Part shown: piece after piece, positions 19,214 through 28,330 of the stretch | Layout: each line of letters starts with the position of its first letter | How positions within the stretch are numbered: position 1 is the stretch's first letter | Source: Megamerina dolium | Taxonomy: Eukaryota; Arthropoda; Insecta; Diptera; Megamerinidae | Reading direction: 5' to 3' | Assembly (NCBI GenBank): GCA_963854835.1 | Contig: OY978525.1 | Span: forward strand, 77,640,128-77,704,127 | Length of the DNA: 64,000 bases | The notes under the pieces: generated by a model | Databases searched by the model: none | What the model was told of the DNA's origin: nothing | What the model saw: the letters and a program-made list of their open reading frames with translations, nothing else | Made by a program: the position numbers and the translations under genes

Positions 19214-22200
19214 TGCTATGTCGTTAAAAATTCTTCAATGGAATATCAAAGGTTATGTCAATAACTATAACGAACTTTTAAGTCTAATAAGGAATCATAG
19301 CATTAAGATTATATCACTACAGGAATCCCATATTCACCAACTAACAACCAATATTGCAATACCAAACAATTTCTAGCTATACAACTATAACTCCTCGAAC
19401 TCGTATGGGGGCGTGACCCTTCTAATACATAAATCCATACAACACAAACAGAAAACATAAATCACGATTTCGAAGCAATAGCTGTAGACATTCATTCCAA
19501 ACTCAATTTCACCATAATCTCGGCGTACATCCCACCATCACTTAACTTTCTAAACCATAATCTCGCAAATGTCTTCAATATAACAAACAATTCAGTATTA
19601 ATCACCGGGGACTTTAATAGCTGGCACCAAGATTGGGGGTCTGAAAAAATAACAAAAGAGGGAATATTTTAGCTAACTACATAAATCAGTCATGCTATGT
19701 ACTTCTCAATCACAATTCTCCTACGCATTTCTCAACCCATCACACATTTACACATCTTGACTTGTCTTTTTGCTCTGCCAACTTAAGTATCTACACTGAA
19801 TGGCAAATCGAAAACGACTTATGGGGAAGCGATCACTTTCCAATAGTCATCAGTATGTATCAGGACAAAGGCCAGGAGAGACAACATTTGAAACCGAAAT
19901 TTAAAATAGAGCGAGCAGATTGGACTTTCTTCCAAGATTAATGTAAAGTATTCGAATCGCTTAGACCTATAAACCCTAATGTAAATGTAGAGGCCTCTAA
20001 CCTTAAAAAAAATAATATCACAAGCAGCAAATGAATCTATCCCCCAAACGCAAACACGAAATAGAAAAACTCTTCCCTGGTGGAATCATAGGCTAGAAGA
20101 GCTGAAAAAAGATAAATCCCGGCAATGGTATCTATTCCGAAATAATATGATACACGAACATCTGATGAATTATAAGACAGCAAATGCGCTATTAAAACGT
20201 GAAATTAAAAGTAGTAAAAGACAATCTATGAGTGACTTTACCGCCGAAATCAACCCATCTACCCCAGCTTCAAGGGTGTGGGAAAATATTCGCAGATTTT
20301 GCGGATACAAAATCTCACACGGGATTCATTGCTTGCAAAGCTCAGACACTTCTCAACAAATTTTATGCGAAAAAAAAGTATGGCTAACGAGTTTAGCAAA
20401 TATTGGTCAACTCAGGCAGCAGATTCCAATTTCCCACAAAACTTTCAAGATAGAAAGATAGAAGTTTTACAAAATTTAAGGACTGTTACCCCATGCTCAA
20501 AAGCAAAAGTTATTGAAACGGATATTAATCATATGGAACTAGACTCTGCTCTGTCAAGCTTAAAAGGAAAAACACCAGGGATAGATAGGATCTCCTATCC
20601 GATGATAGGAGATCCTATCATCGGATAGGATCCTACTTGGTTTATACAACAATATATTACAAAACCAAATCCCCCAAAACTTTAAGTATAGCCTGGTAAT
20701 ACCAATTATAAAACCGAAAGCAGATAAAAACCTGGCTAATTCATATAGACCAATATCCTTTAACCCATGCTTCGCAAAAGTTCTCGATAAAATAATAGCC
20801 AGCAAATGGGCTTTAAAAAAGGAAGGTCTACAGCGGATACTCTAATTTATTTAGACTATCTAGCTGCGAACAGCCTTTCCTCAAAAAGTCACTTAACAAT
20901 TATCGCACTAGACTTTGAAAAAGCATACGACAAAATAGGCATACATACAATAATCGACCAGCTAACCTCTTGGAAAGTGGGACCAAGAATGATCAAATAT
21001 GTAGTTAATTTCATGACCAACAGGAAAATTACCGTTAGGGTAGGAAATCAGCATTCAGATACACATAGCGTCCAGAACGGTATACCACAAGGTTCACCAC
21101 TCTCTGTCATAATATTCTTGATTGCATATAACAAGATTTCTACTACAATAGCAACTCATAGAAATGTACAATTTTGTGCCTATACAGATGACTTTCATCT
21201 AATAATAAAGGAAAAACCCAAGCATAGATTTGAATGCAGTTTTTGAGGACATCTCAAATTGGTGTAATTATTCAGGGTCAAGACTATCCCAAACAAAATG
21301 CCTGTACATTCACATATGTCGTAAGTGGGAATGTCAGTGTAGAATCCCTCAAACAATACACAGCTTACAAAGACAAACAAATTACGAATCTTAGGAATTA
21401 TCTTCGATAGTAGGTACAGATGGAAGGCCCACATTGATCAATTATGCATAGCAGTAAACCAACAAATGAACATTATCAAGTGTCTATCCAGTGCGAAATT
21501 CAACTGCAGTACCTTGTCTCTTGTAAAACTGGTAAAGATCTTAATCATCTCCAAAATAAATTATGGGATATATATTTTTGGATATGCCCTGAAAACAATT
21601 GTAAACAAGCTAAAAACCACTTTGAACACTGCTTTGAGGACTGCACTTGGTGCTTTGCGATCAACACTTATTCCAAACGTCCTTTTTGAGGCAAATACAT
21701 TAACCATATAAAACCAAAGAGATTATACAACAGCGACGCTCATAAAGTGTATTACTAACTCTAACGACAATCCTTTAAATAACATAGTTAAAAATATTTC
21801 CAAAAGAGCCAAAAGTCTAAAAATTACCTCCACAGTAGAAAGAATAATTACGTTATGCACGGATTTAAACTTACAGACCAAAACGTATAAAAAAGCTAAG
21901 TGTTGCTATCCCCCTTGGGCCCTTAAGTCGAAGAGCATAAATACTTCACTAAGATCTTACAGTAAAAATAACACCAGCCCCTTACAGTTTCAACAAAAGT
22001 TTCGGGAATTAAAAGATAGATACAAGGGCTATACCTTCCTATATACGGACGGTTCACTAATGAACGGTAATACTACGTACAGTGTAACGCATTCCAATCG
22101 GTAATTAAAATTTCTAACCTTCCATGTTATTCAACGATATACACGGCTGAATTGATTGCTATCACTGAGGCCATAGAGAACATTAAGAACAGTAAAGGAA

Positions 22201-22800
22201 AATACGTAATCTGTTCAGATTCCTTATCATCTATCGATGCCGTTGCAAACCTCAACAATAAAACACACTACGTAACTTCAATAAGAGATATTCTAATAAG
22301 AGCAAATCAGAATATTATCTTACTTTGGGTCCCTGGCCATGTCCAAATAGAAGGAAACGAATTTGCTGACAGCGCCGCTAAAAGCGCTCATAATGCACCC
22401 CTCAAAACCACAGAAAATCGTAGTTATCATGACATTAAAAAATATATTAAAAGCAGATCATATCAAAAACAAGTGCTAACCTGGAATCAAACCAGTGACT
22501 GGTACAAACAGTTAAACACGGAGAAAATTAACATTACACAGTTTTGGACAGAAAACCTTTACTAAATTAATAGATTAGACATAATTAAGTTTGAACGACT
22601 TCGACTAGGACATACTAAACTGACTCACGGACACTTAATGAACAACACTGAACAACCTATATGTATTTGTGACAACCAATCTCCCATAACGATTCCTCAC
22701 ATCCTCAGGGATTGCCCATGTTATTCACAGCAAAGAAATACAATCCTTAATAACCACAACCCAACAGCTCTACTCTCCAACCCATCCCTAAAATGAATCA
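19214..22800 (+). pseudogene. I-type element ORF2: endonuclease, RT, RNase H
   Basis: Starts near 19214 with MSLKILQWNIKGYVNNYNEL and IISLQESHIH, the apurinic-type endonuclease start, followed by decayed endonuclease sequence with many stops (ITGDFN-like near 19600; GSDHFPIVI near 19830). RT follows at about 20500-21250: GKTPGIDRISYPM, FKKGRSTADTLIYL, IALDFEKAYDKIG, NGIPQGSPLSVIIFLIAYN, and CAYTDDFHL in place of YADD. RNase H lies at about 22030-22400 (FLYTDGSLMNG, AELIAITEAIENI, VICSDSLSSIDA, LLWVPGHVQIEGNEFADSAA). A Cys/His tail (CICDNQSP..IPHILRDC) is near 22665-22720. Several frameshifts and stops, and a palindrome-forming insertion at 20584-20630, make it non-functional. Confidence 0.85.
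20584..20630. repeat. Overlapping perfect palindromes in the RT region
   Basis: GATAGGATCTCCTATC (20584-20599) and its complement (20604-20619) around CGAT, overlapping an 18-bp perfect inverted repeat (20593-20610 against 20613-20630). The repeated TCCTATC/GATAGGA units replace the normal RT sequence after GKTPGIDRI and introduce a stop. Confidence 0.9.
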
Positions 22801-22900
22801 AACTCCTATTAAAATTCCTTAAAGCCTGCGGGCTTAAGGCCCCGCTGCTATAGCATACAAACCTCTAGGTTAGCCTATAAGTTAGTTATAAGCCCAATCT

Positions 22901-22922
22901 TAATAATAATAATAAATAATAA
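22901..22922 (+). repeat. (TAA)n 3' tail of the I-type element
   Basis: TTAATAATAATAATAAATAATAA, the typical I-element terminus, followed by TGTA, which also precedes the 5' end. Confidence 0.8.
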
Positions 22923-22926
22923 TGTA

Positions 22927-23576
22927 CTTTATTCATATACGTACATATGTTTATGCACATTGGTCAATTCTATTTGATAGCACAGTACTTATATATCTCC
23001 ATTGACACATAAAAATACATAAGTACATGCAGCCACTCTCAAGGAAAATCCAATGTGATCCAATGCGTGTAATCATTCTCAAGAAGAATCCAATGTGACG
23101 ATATTGTTGTGCAGAAGCAGAGAGAAATGTTTATATTTTTATGAGACACATATAAATTGATTCGTCCGCTAACATATAGCCATATAACCACGCTAGACAA
23201 GAATCCAAAGTGACTAAACTTTATTCTGTATGCGCAGCCGTATATATTCTGGTCTCTGGTATGAGCGAGAATACAACATGCATGTTCCAACACGTTCACA
23301 AACAAAGCAGTATCAGTACGTCTAATAAATCATGATAAAACAAATTGAATTTCCTTTGGATCTTTTGCCGTATGATCGAACCGTTCGTTCGATTGTCCAC
23401 TTCTATTTCGTCTGATATTTCGGTTCATACACGTTCAACAGAAAATCCACTCCCGCTGATTTCTGGTTATTCCTTTTAAAATTTTGAATACTGGAATATG
23501 AGAATTCTCTAAGCATATATGTCTCTGGTGGAACCATTGAATTAAAAAACGAAAAAAAGAAAAAAAAAGCATATTG
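22927..23576. other. Spacer between the I-type element and the Gypsy insertion
   Basis: AT-rich, with three diverged occurrences of the phrase AGAATCCAA(T/A)GTGA or AAAATCCAATGTGA (near 23045, 23085, 23200). It could be a decayed LTR, but no coding motif or LTR partner is visible in the window. Confidence 0.5.
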
Positions 23577-23619
23577 ACCATATGAATCGTTGTACATTAC
23601 TAATACATATTGATAATAT
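23577..23619. repeat. Partial unit of an ~86-bp minisatellite (left of Gypsy copy 1)
   Basis: CATATGAATCGTTGTACATTACTAATACATATTGATAATAT split into short matches to the repeat units at 27962-28260. The Gypsy element was inserted into this repeat. Confidence 0.7.
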
Positions 23620-24057
23620 TGTAACGAGTATCGATAGTTGGTTACTCATCACTATTGGACTGACACTATTGGCAGCATCGAAACGAATGTCAACAAAAAG
23701 AAATAAGTAATACCTAGAACAAGACAACGAGAAAGAAAGAGAAGAATCTCGATAAAGGAAGATTCTGGAGTGTTGCCAACAGAGTATAAATAGAGCCAGT
23801 GTTGAGAAGTGAGAATCAATCGAATTTCGAACGTGACTGCGCAAACATCTATACAGAGGCAAAAGTTGCTAGTACATTAAAGTGTTATTGTAAATAGTTG
23901 ATTATAAACAGAGTTGATTGTAAATAGAGTTTATTAAATAAATTGTTGCTGTATATAGTTTTATAAAATAAGTGTTGCAGTGATTATTAACAGAATCCAG
24001 TGATCGAACAAGGTAATTCAAATAGAATTAAACGCTCACAGAATTAAAAACGTAACA
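23620..24057 (+). repeat. 5' LTR of Gypsy copy 1 (438 bp)
   Basis: Starts TGTAACGAGTATCG and ends AAACGTAACA. The same 438-bp length is seen for the inverted derivatives at 29658-30095 and 43429-43866. A TATA-like AGTATAAATAG lies at 23784-23794. Confidence 0.92.
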
Positions 24058-24059
24058 AT

Positions 24060-24078
24060 TGGTGTCAGAAGTGGGATT
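24060..24078 (+). promoter_or_regulatory. Gypsy primer binding site
   Basis: TGGTGTCAGAAGTGGGATT starts two bases after the LTR. The complement resembles the 3' end of fly tRNA-Leu (from memory). Confidence 0.8.
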
Positions 24079-24086
24079 CTGTAAAG

Positions 24087-25481
24087 ATGGTGAAAATTGA
24101 CCAACTAAAAGTGGACCAGCTTAAAAAGCTGTTGGTAGAGATGAATCTATCGTCATCAGGTGTAAAGGCGGAACTGCTGGTGAGGCTGAGGCAAGCTATG
24201 GAGGCTAAGGGAATAAATGTAGAAGAACATGAGTTCTTCGAGGAAGTCGATATACAAGCAGTTGTGCACGCTGAGGAAGAGAGCAAAATAGATTCGAGTG
24301 GTCAACTCATGGAATTCATGAAAACCATGATGCAACAGCAGCAACAACAGCTACAAGAAAATGCGTCTCGCATTAACTCCAAGTTTCAAGAACATTCGGT
24401 ACGTCAAGAAAACGCTATGGGAGAATTCCAGAAAACAATTGACTACAAGCTTCAAGAACATTCGACTGAATTGCGTATAGAAATTCAAGAAGGTTCGGCT
24501 CGACAAGAACACGTCATCGAAAATCTACAAAAAGGAATTGAGATTAGATTTCAGGAAATTTCCGGAACCATTAATGAAAAAGTCATGGATCTGAAGCAAC
24601 ATGTAGATGACTTGGAAGATAAGTTCGAGAAATTACAGCACGATCTCAACCAACTAAAAATAAATGGGCCAGCCACATCAGTGATTAGAGATTCAAGTAC
24701 AATCAAACTAAAGCCACCAACATTTGACGGAAGCACGCCATTCAATATCTTCAAGCTTCAATTCGAGACAACCGCTTCGAAGAATCAATGGGATGATAGC
24801 GACAAGACTGCTGCTTTAATAGTCGCATTAAAAGGTAATGCTTCCGAGGTGTTACAGATGATTCCAGAGAAAGATCGTGGTAGCTATCAGTCACTGATGG
24901 ACACACTCCAGCGAAAATATGGAAATGAATACAAGAGTCAATTACATCGAGTGGAATTGAGATCGCGAGTGCAACGGAGTAATGAGAGCCTTCAGGAATT
25001 CGCTTCCGATATTGAGCGCTTATGTCATCTAGCGTTCTCCGGTAATTCGGAAGAGTTCGTCGAAAAAATCAAAATAGAGGCATTCATAGATGGTATACGT
25101 GATGGAGAGACAAAGCGTGCCCTAGTCATGTCACCCAGGAATACTTATGCCGAAACAGTCAGTAGTGCCTTGACGTTTGAAGCCGCCAGTTTGGTGTGTC
25201 GACCAATGCCACGGGTACGCCAACTAGAAACAGAAACAGCAGATCTGGTTGAAGCACTGTGTCAGGCATTCAAATCTGTAGTGCAGCCTGAAGGAAGAAT
25301 AACAGGTCGACGCGAAAACAAATTTACTGGTAAGTGCTTTATTTGCGACAAACCAGGACACATGGCGCGTGACTGCCGTCTACGACGAAAGCGATCAAGA
25401 TCCAATTCTCCAGGAAGACAAAAGAAGGAGAATAAGGTGGATAGCGATCGCTCCACTAACACAAATCCATCGTTAAACTAA
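24087..25481 (+). CDS. Gypsy gag with N-terminal SAP domain and CCHC knuckle, intact
   Basis: 464 aa, uninterrupted. Residues about 5-40 (LKVDQLKKLLVEMNL, then VKAELLVRLRQAM) fit the SAP helix-extended-helix DNA-binding motif. Residues about 65-200 are glutamine-rich coiled coil with repeated QEHS.RQE units. The retrotransposon gag core begins near 215 (PPTFDGSTPFNIFKLQFE ... LQRKYGNEYKSQLH ... SNESLQEFASDIERL). A single CCHC zinc knuckle CFICDKPGHMARDC lies near residues 417-430 within a basic tail. The start is the first ATG after the primer site. Gag assembles particles and binds the element RNA. The SAP domain is unusual for a gag and could tether it to chromatin (inference). Codon-intact, in contrast to copy 2. 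Confidence 0.92.
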   Translation: MVKIDQLKVDQLKKLLVEMNLSSSGVKAELLVRLRQAMEAKGINVEEHEFFEEVDIQAVVHAEEESKIDSSGQLMEFMKTMMQQQQQQLQENASRINSKFQEHSVRQENAMGEFQKTIDYKLQEHSTELRIEIQEGSARQEHVIENLQKGIEIRFQEISGTINEKVMDLKQHVDDLEDKFEKLQHDLNQLKINGPATSVIRDSSTIKLKPPTFDGSTPFNIFKLQFETTASKNQWDDSDKTAALIVALKGNASEVLQMIPEKDRGSYQSLMDTLQRKYGNEYKSQLHRVELRSRVQRSNESLQEFASDIERLCHLAFSGNSEEFVEKIKIEAFIDGIRDGETKRALVMSPRNTYAETVSSALTFEAASLVCRPMPRVRQLETETADLVEALCQAFKSVVQPEGRITGRRENKFTGKCFICDKPGHMARDCRLRRKRSRSNSPGRQKKENKVDSDRSTNTNPSLN

Positions 25482-25519
25482 ATCGAGTCAGTTCAGCGGG
25501 GCGTAAACTGACTCCAACA

Positions 25520-27862
25520 GTGGGTGGCCCCATCATTCACATTTCACAACTACAGCGTGTGCCAAGCAGCTTGACTATTGATGGAAAATTGGACAATATG
25601 GAATTCATGTTAACCCTGGACACTGGTGCATCACATTCTATAATCAAGAGCGATTTCGTAAAGAGGTTTGAGCCTTTAATGGGAATAAAATTGCGTACAG
25701 CAACGGGTGAGGATGCACAAATTCTGGGTAATATAAAGAAACGAGTATCTATTGAAAATTGCACGTGGGAACATGAATTCATTGTGGCCTACATCATCGA
25801 TGACGTAATAAATGGTGTTGATTTTATGATTGACAACGGATTTACGTTAGATTTAAATCAACGGATACTACGTTATGCAAATGTCGAATTACCATTGAAC
25901 ATCGGTTACAAACGGAGTGGAAACATAAAACAGGTACTGGCATGTCAACGCCAAGAGGTTCCAGCAAAATCAGAAGCGGTGATTTGGGCACAGATAAATG
26001 TGGATGATGGGACAGCCAAGTTGTGGTTAGTGGAAGCAGATAAAGAAATACAAAATAAAAACATCATACTTGGTAGGACGTTAGTAGAACCTAAAGAAAA
26101 TGGAATAGTACCGGTGCGAATATTAAATCCAACTAATACATCTACAGTTGTGAAGAAAGGAATGGTGATTGGTCATTGCCAGGAAGTTACTGCCGTAGTA
26201 GACTGCGAAAAGGGTTCGTCGATAAAAAGTGGAAGATCAGGAACTGTCAGAGCGGAAATAAAAGCACAGATGGAAGAATGGGCAGGTGTGCTTACCAACC
26301 AGCAAAAAGAAAAGGCTTTACAAGTATTGGAGAATTACAGTTCAATCTTTTCTTCAAATGGAAAAACTGGAGGAAGAACAAACCATTTGTGTGGGGCGAG
26401 GATCAACAGAAAGCATTCGAACAGCTGAAAGAAAAACTCTGTTCAGCACCAATATTAGCGTATCCAGTACCTGGTCAAAAGTTTGTGTTGGACACAGATG
26501 CGAGTGGCTATGGAATAGGTGGTGTGCTCTCTCAGATCATAGATGGGCAAGAAAAAGTAATGGCATACTACAGTAAAATACTGTCGAAGCCAGAAAGAAA
26601 TTACTGTGTCACACGAAGAGAGTTGCTCGCAATACTAGAATGTGTAAAGTATTTCCATAACTACTTGTACGGTCAGTCATTTCATCTACGAACTGACCAC
26701 TCAGCGCTAAGGTGGTTATTACAATTTAAAAACCCAGAAGGACAATTGGGGCGTTGGATTGAAAGGCTGCAGAGTTATGATTTTACCATCGAACATCGTA
26801 AAGGAGGACAGCACGGCAACGCGGATGCTCTATCTCGTCGTCCTTGCAAAATGGAATGTAAACATTGTTCTCGATTGCAGAGCAAGGAGCACATTGTCGA
26901 CATACGACTTACGAATATATTGCCGGAGGAGTCATGGACCACCGAACGAGTGCAAGAAGATCAGCGGAACGACCCAGATCTCGTAAAGATTATGGAATAC
27001 AAGGAGCAGGATACGTCCAGATTGGCAAGAAATGGCTAATGAGAGTCCAATAGCAAAGGCATACTGGGCGCAGTGGCAAAGCCTGCACTTACGAGATGGA
27101 TGTTTATTTCGAACATGGGAAAGTGAAGATGGAAAAATCAGTAATGATCTTCTAGTGGTACCCAAGGCAAGAATAAATGAAGTGATAGCTGAGTATCACA
27201 ATGCCTCCAGTGGAGGGCATTTGGGAATCACCAAAACCGTCGAGAAAATAAAGAAACGATTTTATTGAGTTGGATGTCATGACCATGTCGCTGATTGGAT
27301 TCGGAAGTGTAAGCAATGTGCAATGGTCAAGGGTCTCACAAAGAAAAGTCGTGGTAAGATGCACCAATACACCGTGGGTGCTCCATTTGAGCGAATTGCT
27401 ATGGACATAGCTGGGCCATTTCCAAAAGGCAACGCAGGAAACAAGTATGTTCTGGTGGTTATAGATTACTTCAGTAAATGGCCTGAAGCATACCCCATTC
27501 CAAATCAAGAAGCTAGTACAGTTGCGGATGTATTCGTTAACCAATGGATTACTCGTTTTGGTGTACCGATGGTGTTACACTCAGACCAAGGTCGAAATTT
27601 CGAATCAGTTGTATTCCAAGAGATATGCCGTATGCTGGGTATATACAAAACTCGTACAACACCTTTGCATCCACAATCTGATGGCATGGTAGAACGATTT
27701 AACCGTACCTTGGAGGAATATTTGAGAAAAGTCGTAGATAAATACCAAAGAGACTGGGATGTACATATACCAATGTTCCTCATGGCATATCGATGCGCAC
27801 AACATGATACGACGGCTACTACGCCGGCAATGGTAAATTATATAAATTGTTGCTGTATATAG
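25520..27862 (+). pseudogene. Gypsy pol copy 1: protease, RNase H, integrase; RT deleted
   Basis: Frame 2 gives the protease (LTLDTGASHSIIKSDFV, catalytic DTG near 25620) and the linker before the RT (TNQQKEKALQVLENYSSIFSS). At about 26350 it jumps straight to the end of the RT and RNase H in another frame (KPFVWGEDQQKAFEQLKEKL, FVLDTDASGYGIGGVL, LRTDHSALRWLL, GNADALSRRP). Integrase follows: an HHCC-like zinc region near 27190-27330 and a DDE core (FERIAMDIAGPFP, VLHSDQGRNFES, HPQSDGMVERFNRTLEEYL). Lesions specific to this copy are a 2-bp loss near 27010 and TGA for Trp at 27267. The C terminus is replaced by VNYINCCC read into LTR sequence. Confidence 0.88.
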
Positions 27863-27961
27863 TTTTATAAAATATGTGTTGCAGTGATTATTAACAGAAT
27901 CCAGTGATCGAACAGGGTAACTCAAATAGAATTAAACGCTCACAGAATAAAAAACGTAACA
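27846..27961 (+). repeat. Truncated 3' LTR of Gypsy copy 1 (116 bp)
   Basis: Matches the last part of the 5' LTR from AAATTGTTGCTGTATATAG to CGTAACA. It joins the integrase at GGTAAATTATAT with short homology. U3 is missing. Confidence 0.9.
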
Positions 27962-28260
27962 ATATGAATCGTTGTCGTCGCTCTCACTGTTGATTGCTAG
28001 TATATTAACAGTTTGAAAAACCTTACAATACTAATTCATATTGATAATATGAATCGTTGTCGTCGCTCTCACTCTGTTATTTGCTAGTATATTAACAGTT
28101 TGAAAACCCTTACATTATTAAACATATTGATCATACGAATCGTTGTCGTCGCTCTTACTCTGTTAATTGCTAGTATATTAACAGTTTGAAAACCATTACA
28201 TTATAAAAACATATCGATCATATGAATCGTTCTCGTTGTTAACTTCTGTTGTGCTTGGTA
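27962..28260. repeat. ~86-bp tandem minisatellite, about 3.5 units
   Basis: Unit start ATGAATCGTTGTCGTCGCTC recurs with GAATCG at 27966, 28051, 28137 and 28224 (periods 85, 86, 87). Each unit ends in a TTGATAATAT or TTGATCATA-like sequence. Units are diverged. Only about one unit (42011-42108) survives in the second cassette. Confidence 0.9.
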
Positions 28261-28330
28261 CATTAACATTTATAAACCATTCAATCCATTGCGCCTTGAA
28301 TAATTATTGTTTGTGCATCTATAAAGATAT

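Larger units (their letters stand above)
11566..22922 (+). mobile_element. I-type non-LTR retrotransposon, split by a BEL element
   Basis: The 5' end CATTACCAATTTGACG... resembles the conserved start of the I factor (CATTACCACTTC), and the 3' end is a (TAA)n tail at about 22901-22922, as in I elements. Removing the BEL insertion and one target copy leaves about 5.15 kb, close to the 5.4 kb I factor. Contents in order: ORF1 gag with zinc knuckles (11645-12789, resuming at 19000-19126), then ORF2 endonuclease, RT and RNase H (19214-22800). It abuts the Tc1-like element. TGTA is shared by the two flanks (11562-11565 and 22923-22926), a possible short target duplication. It is decayed. Confidence 0.85.
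23620..27961 (+). mobile_element. Gypsy (Ty3) element copy 1, RT-deleted, truncated 3' LTR
   Basis: A full 5' LTR (23620-24057, 438 bp) is followed by a primer site, gag, protease, RNase H and integrase, then only the last 116 bp of the 3' LTR (27846-27961). Flanked by ATAT on both sides (23616-23619 and 27962-27965), the 4-bp duplication expected for Gypsy. The whole RT core is missing and the integrase C terminus plus most of the 3' LTR are deleted at about 27840. It sits in an 86-bp minisatellite. A near copy lies at 38178-42010. Confidence 0.9.

Noticed and set aside
9767..22935. 13-bp match TGTACTTTATTCA at 9767 and 22923 as a target duplication of the I element
   Set aside because: The first copy lies about 1.8 kb from the I element's 5' end, on the other side of the Tc1-like element, so it cannot be its flanking duplication. 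AT-rich chance match is likely.
27962..28260. CRISPR-like array from the ~86-bp repeats
   Set aside because: Units are directly contiguous without unique spacers and diverge along their length. It is an ordinary minisatellite in eukaryotic DNA.
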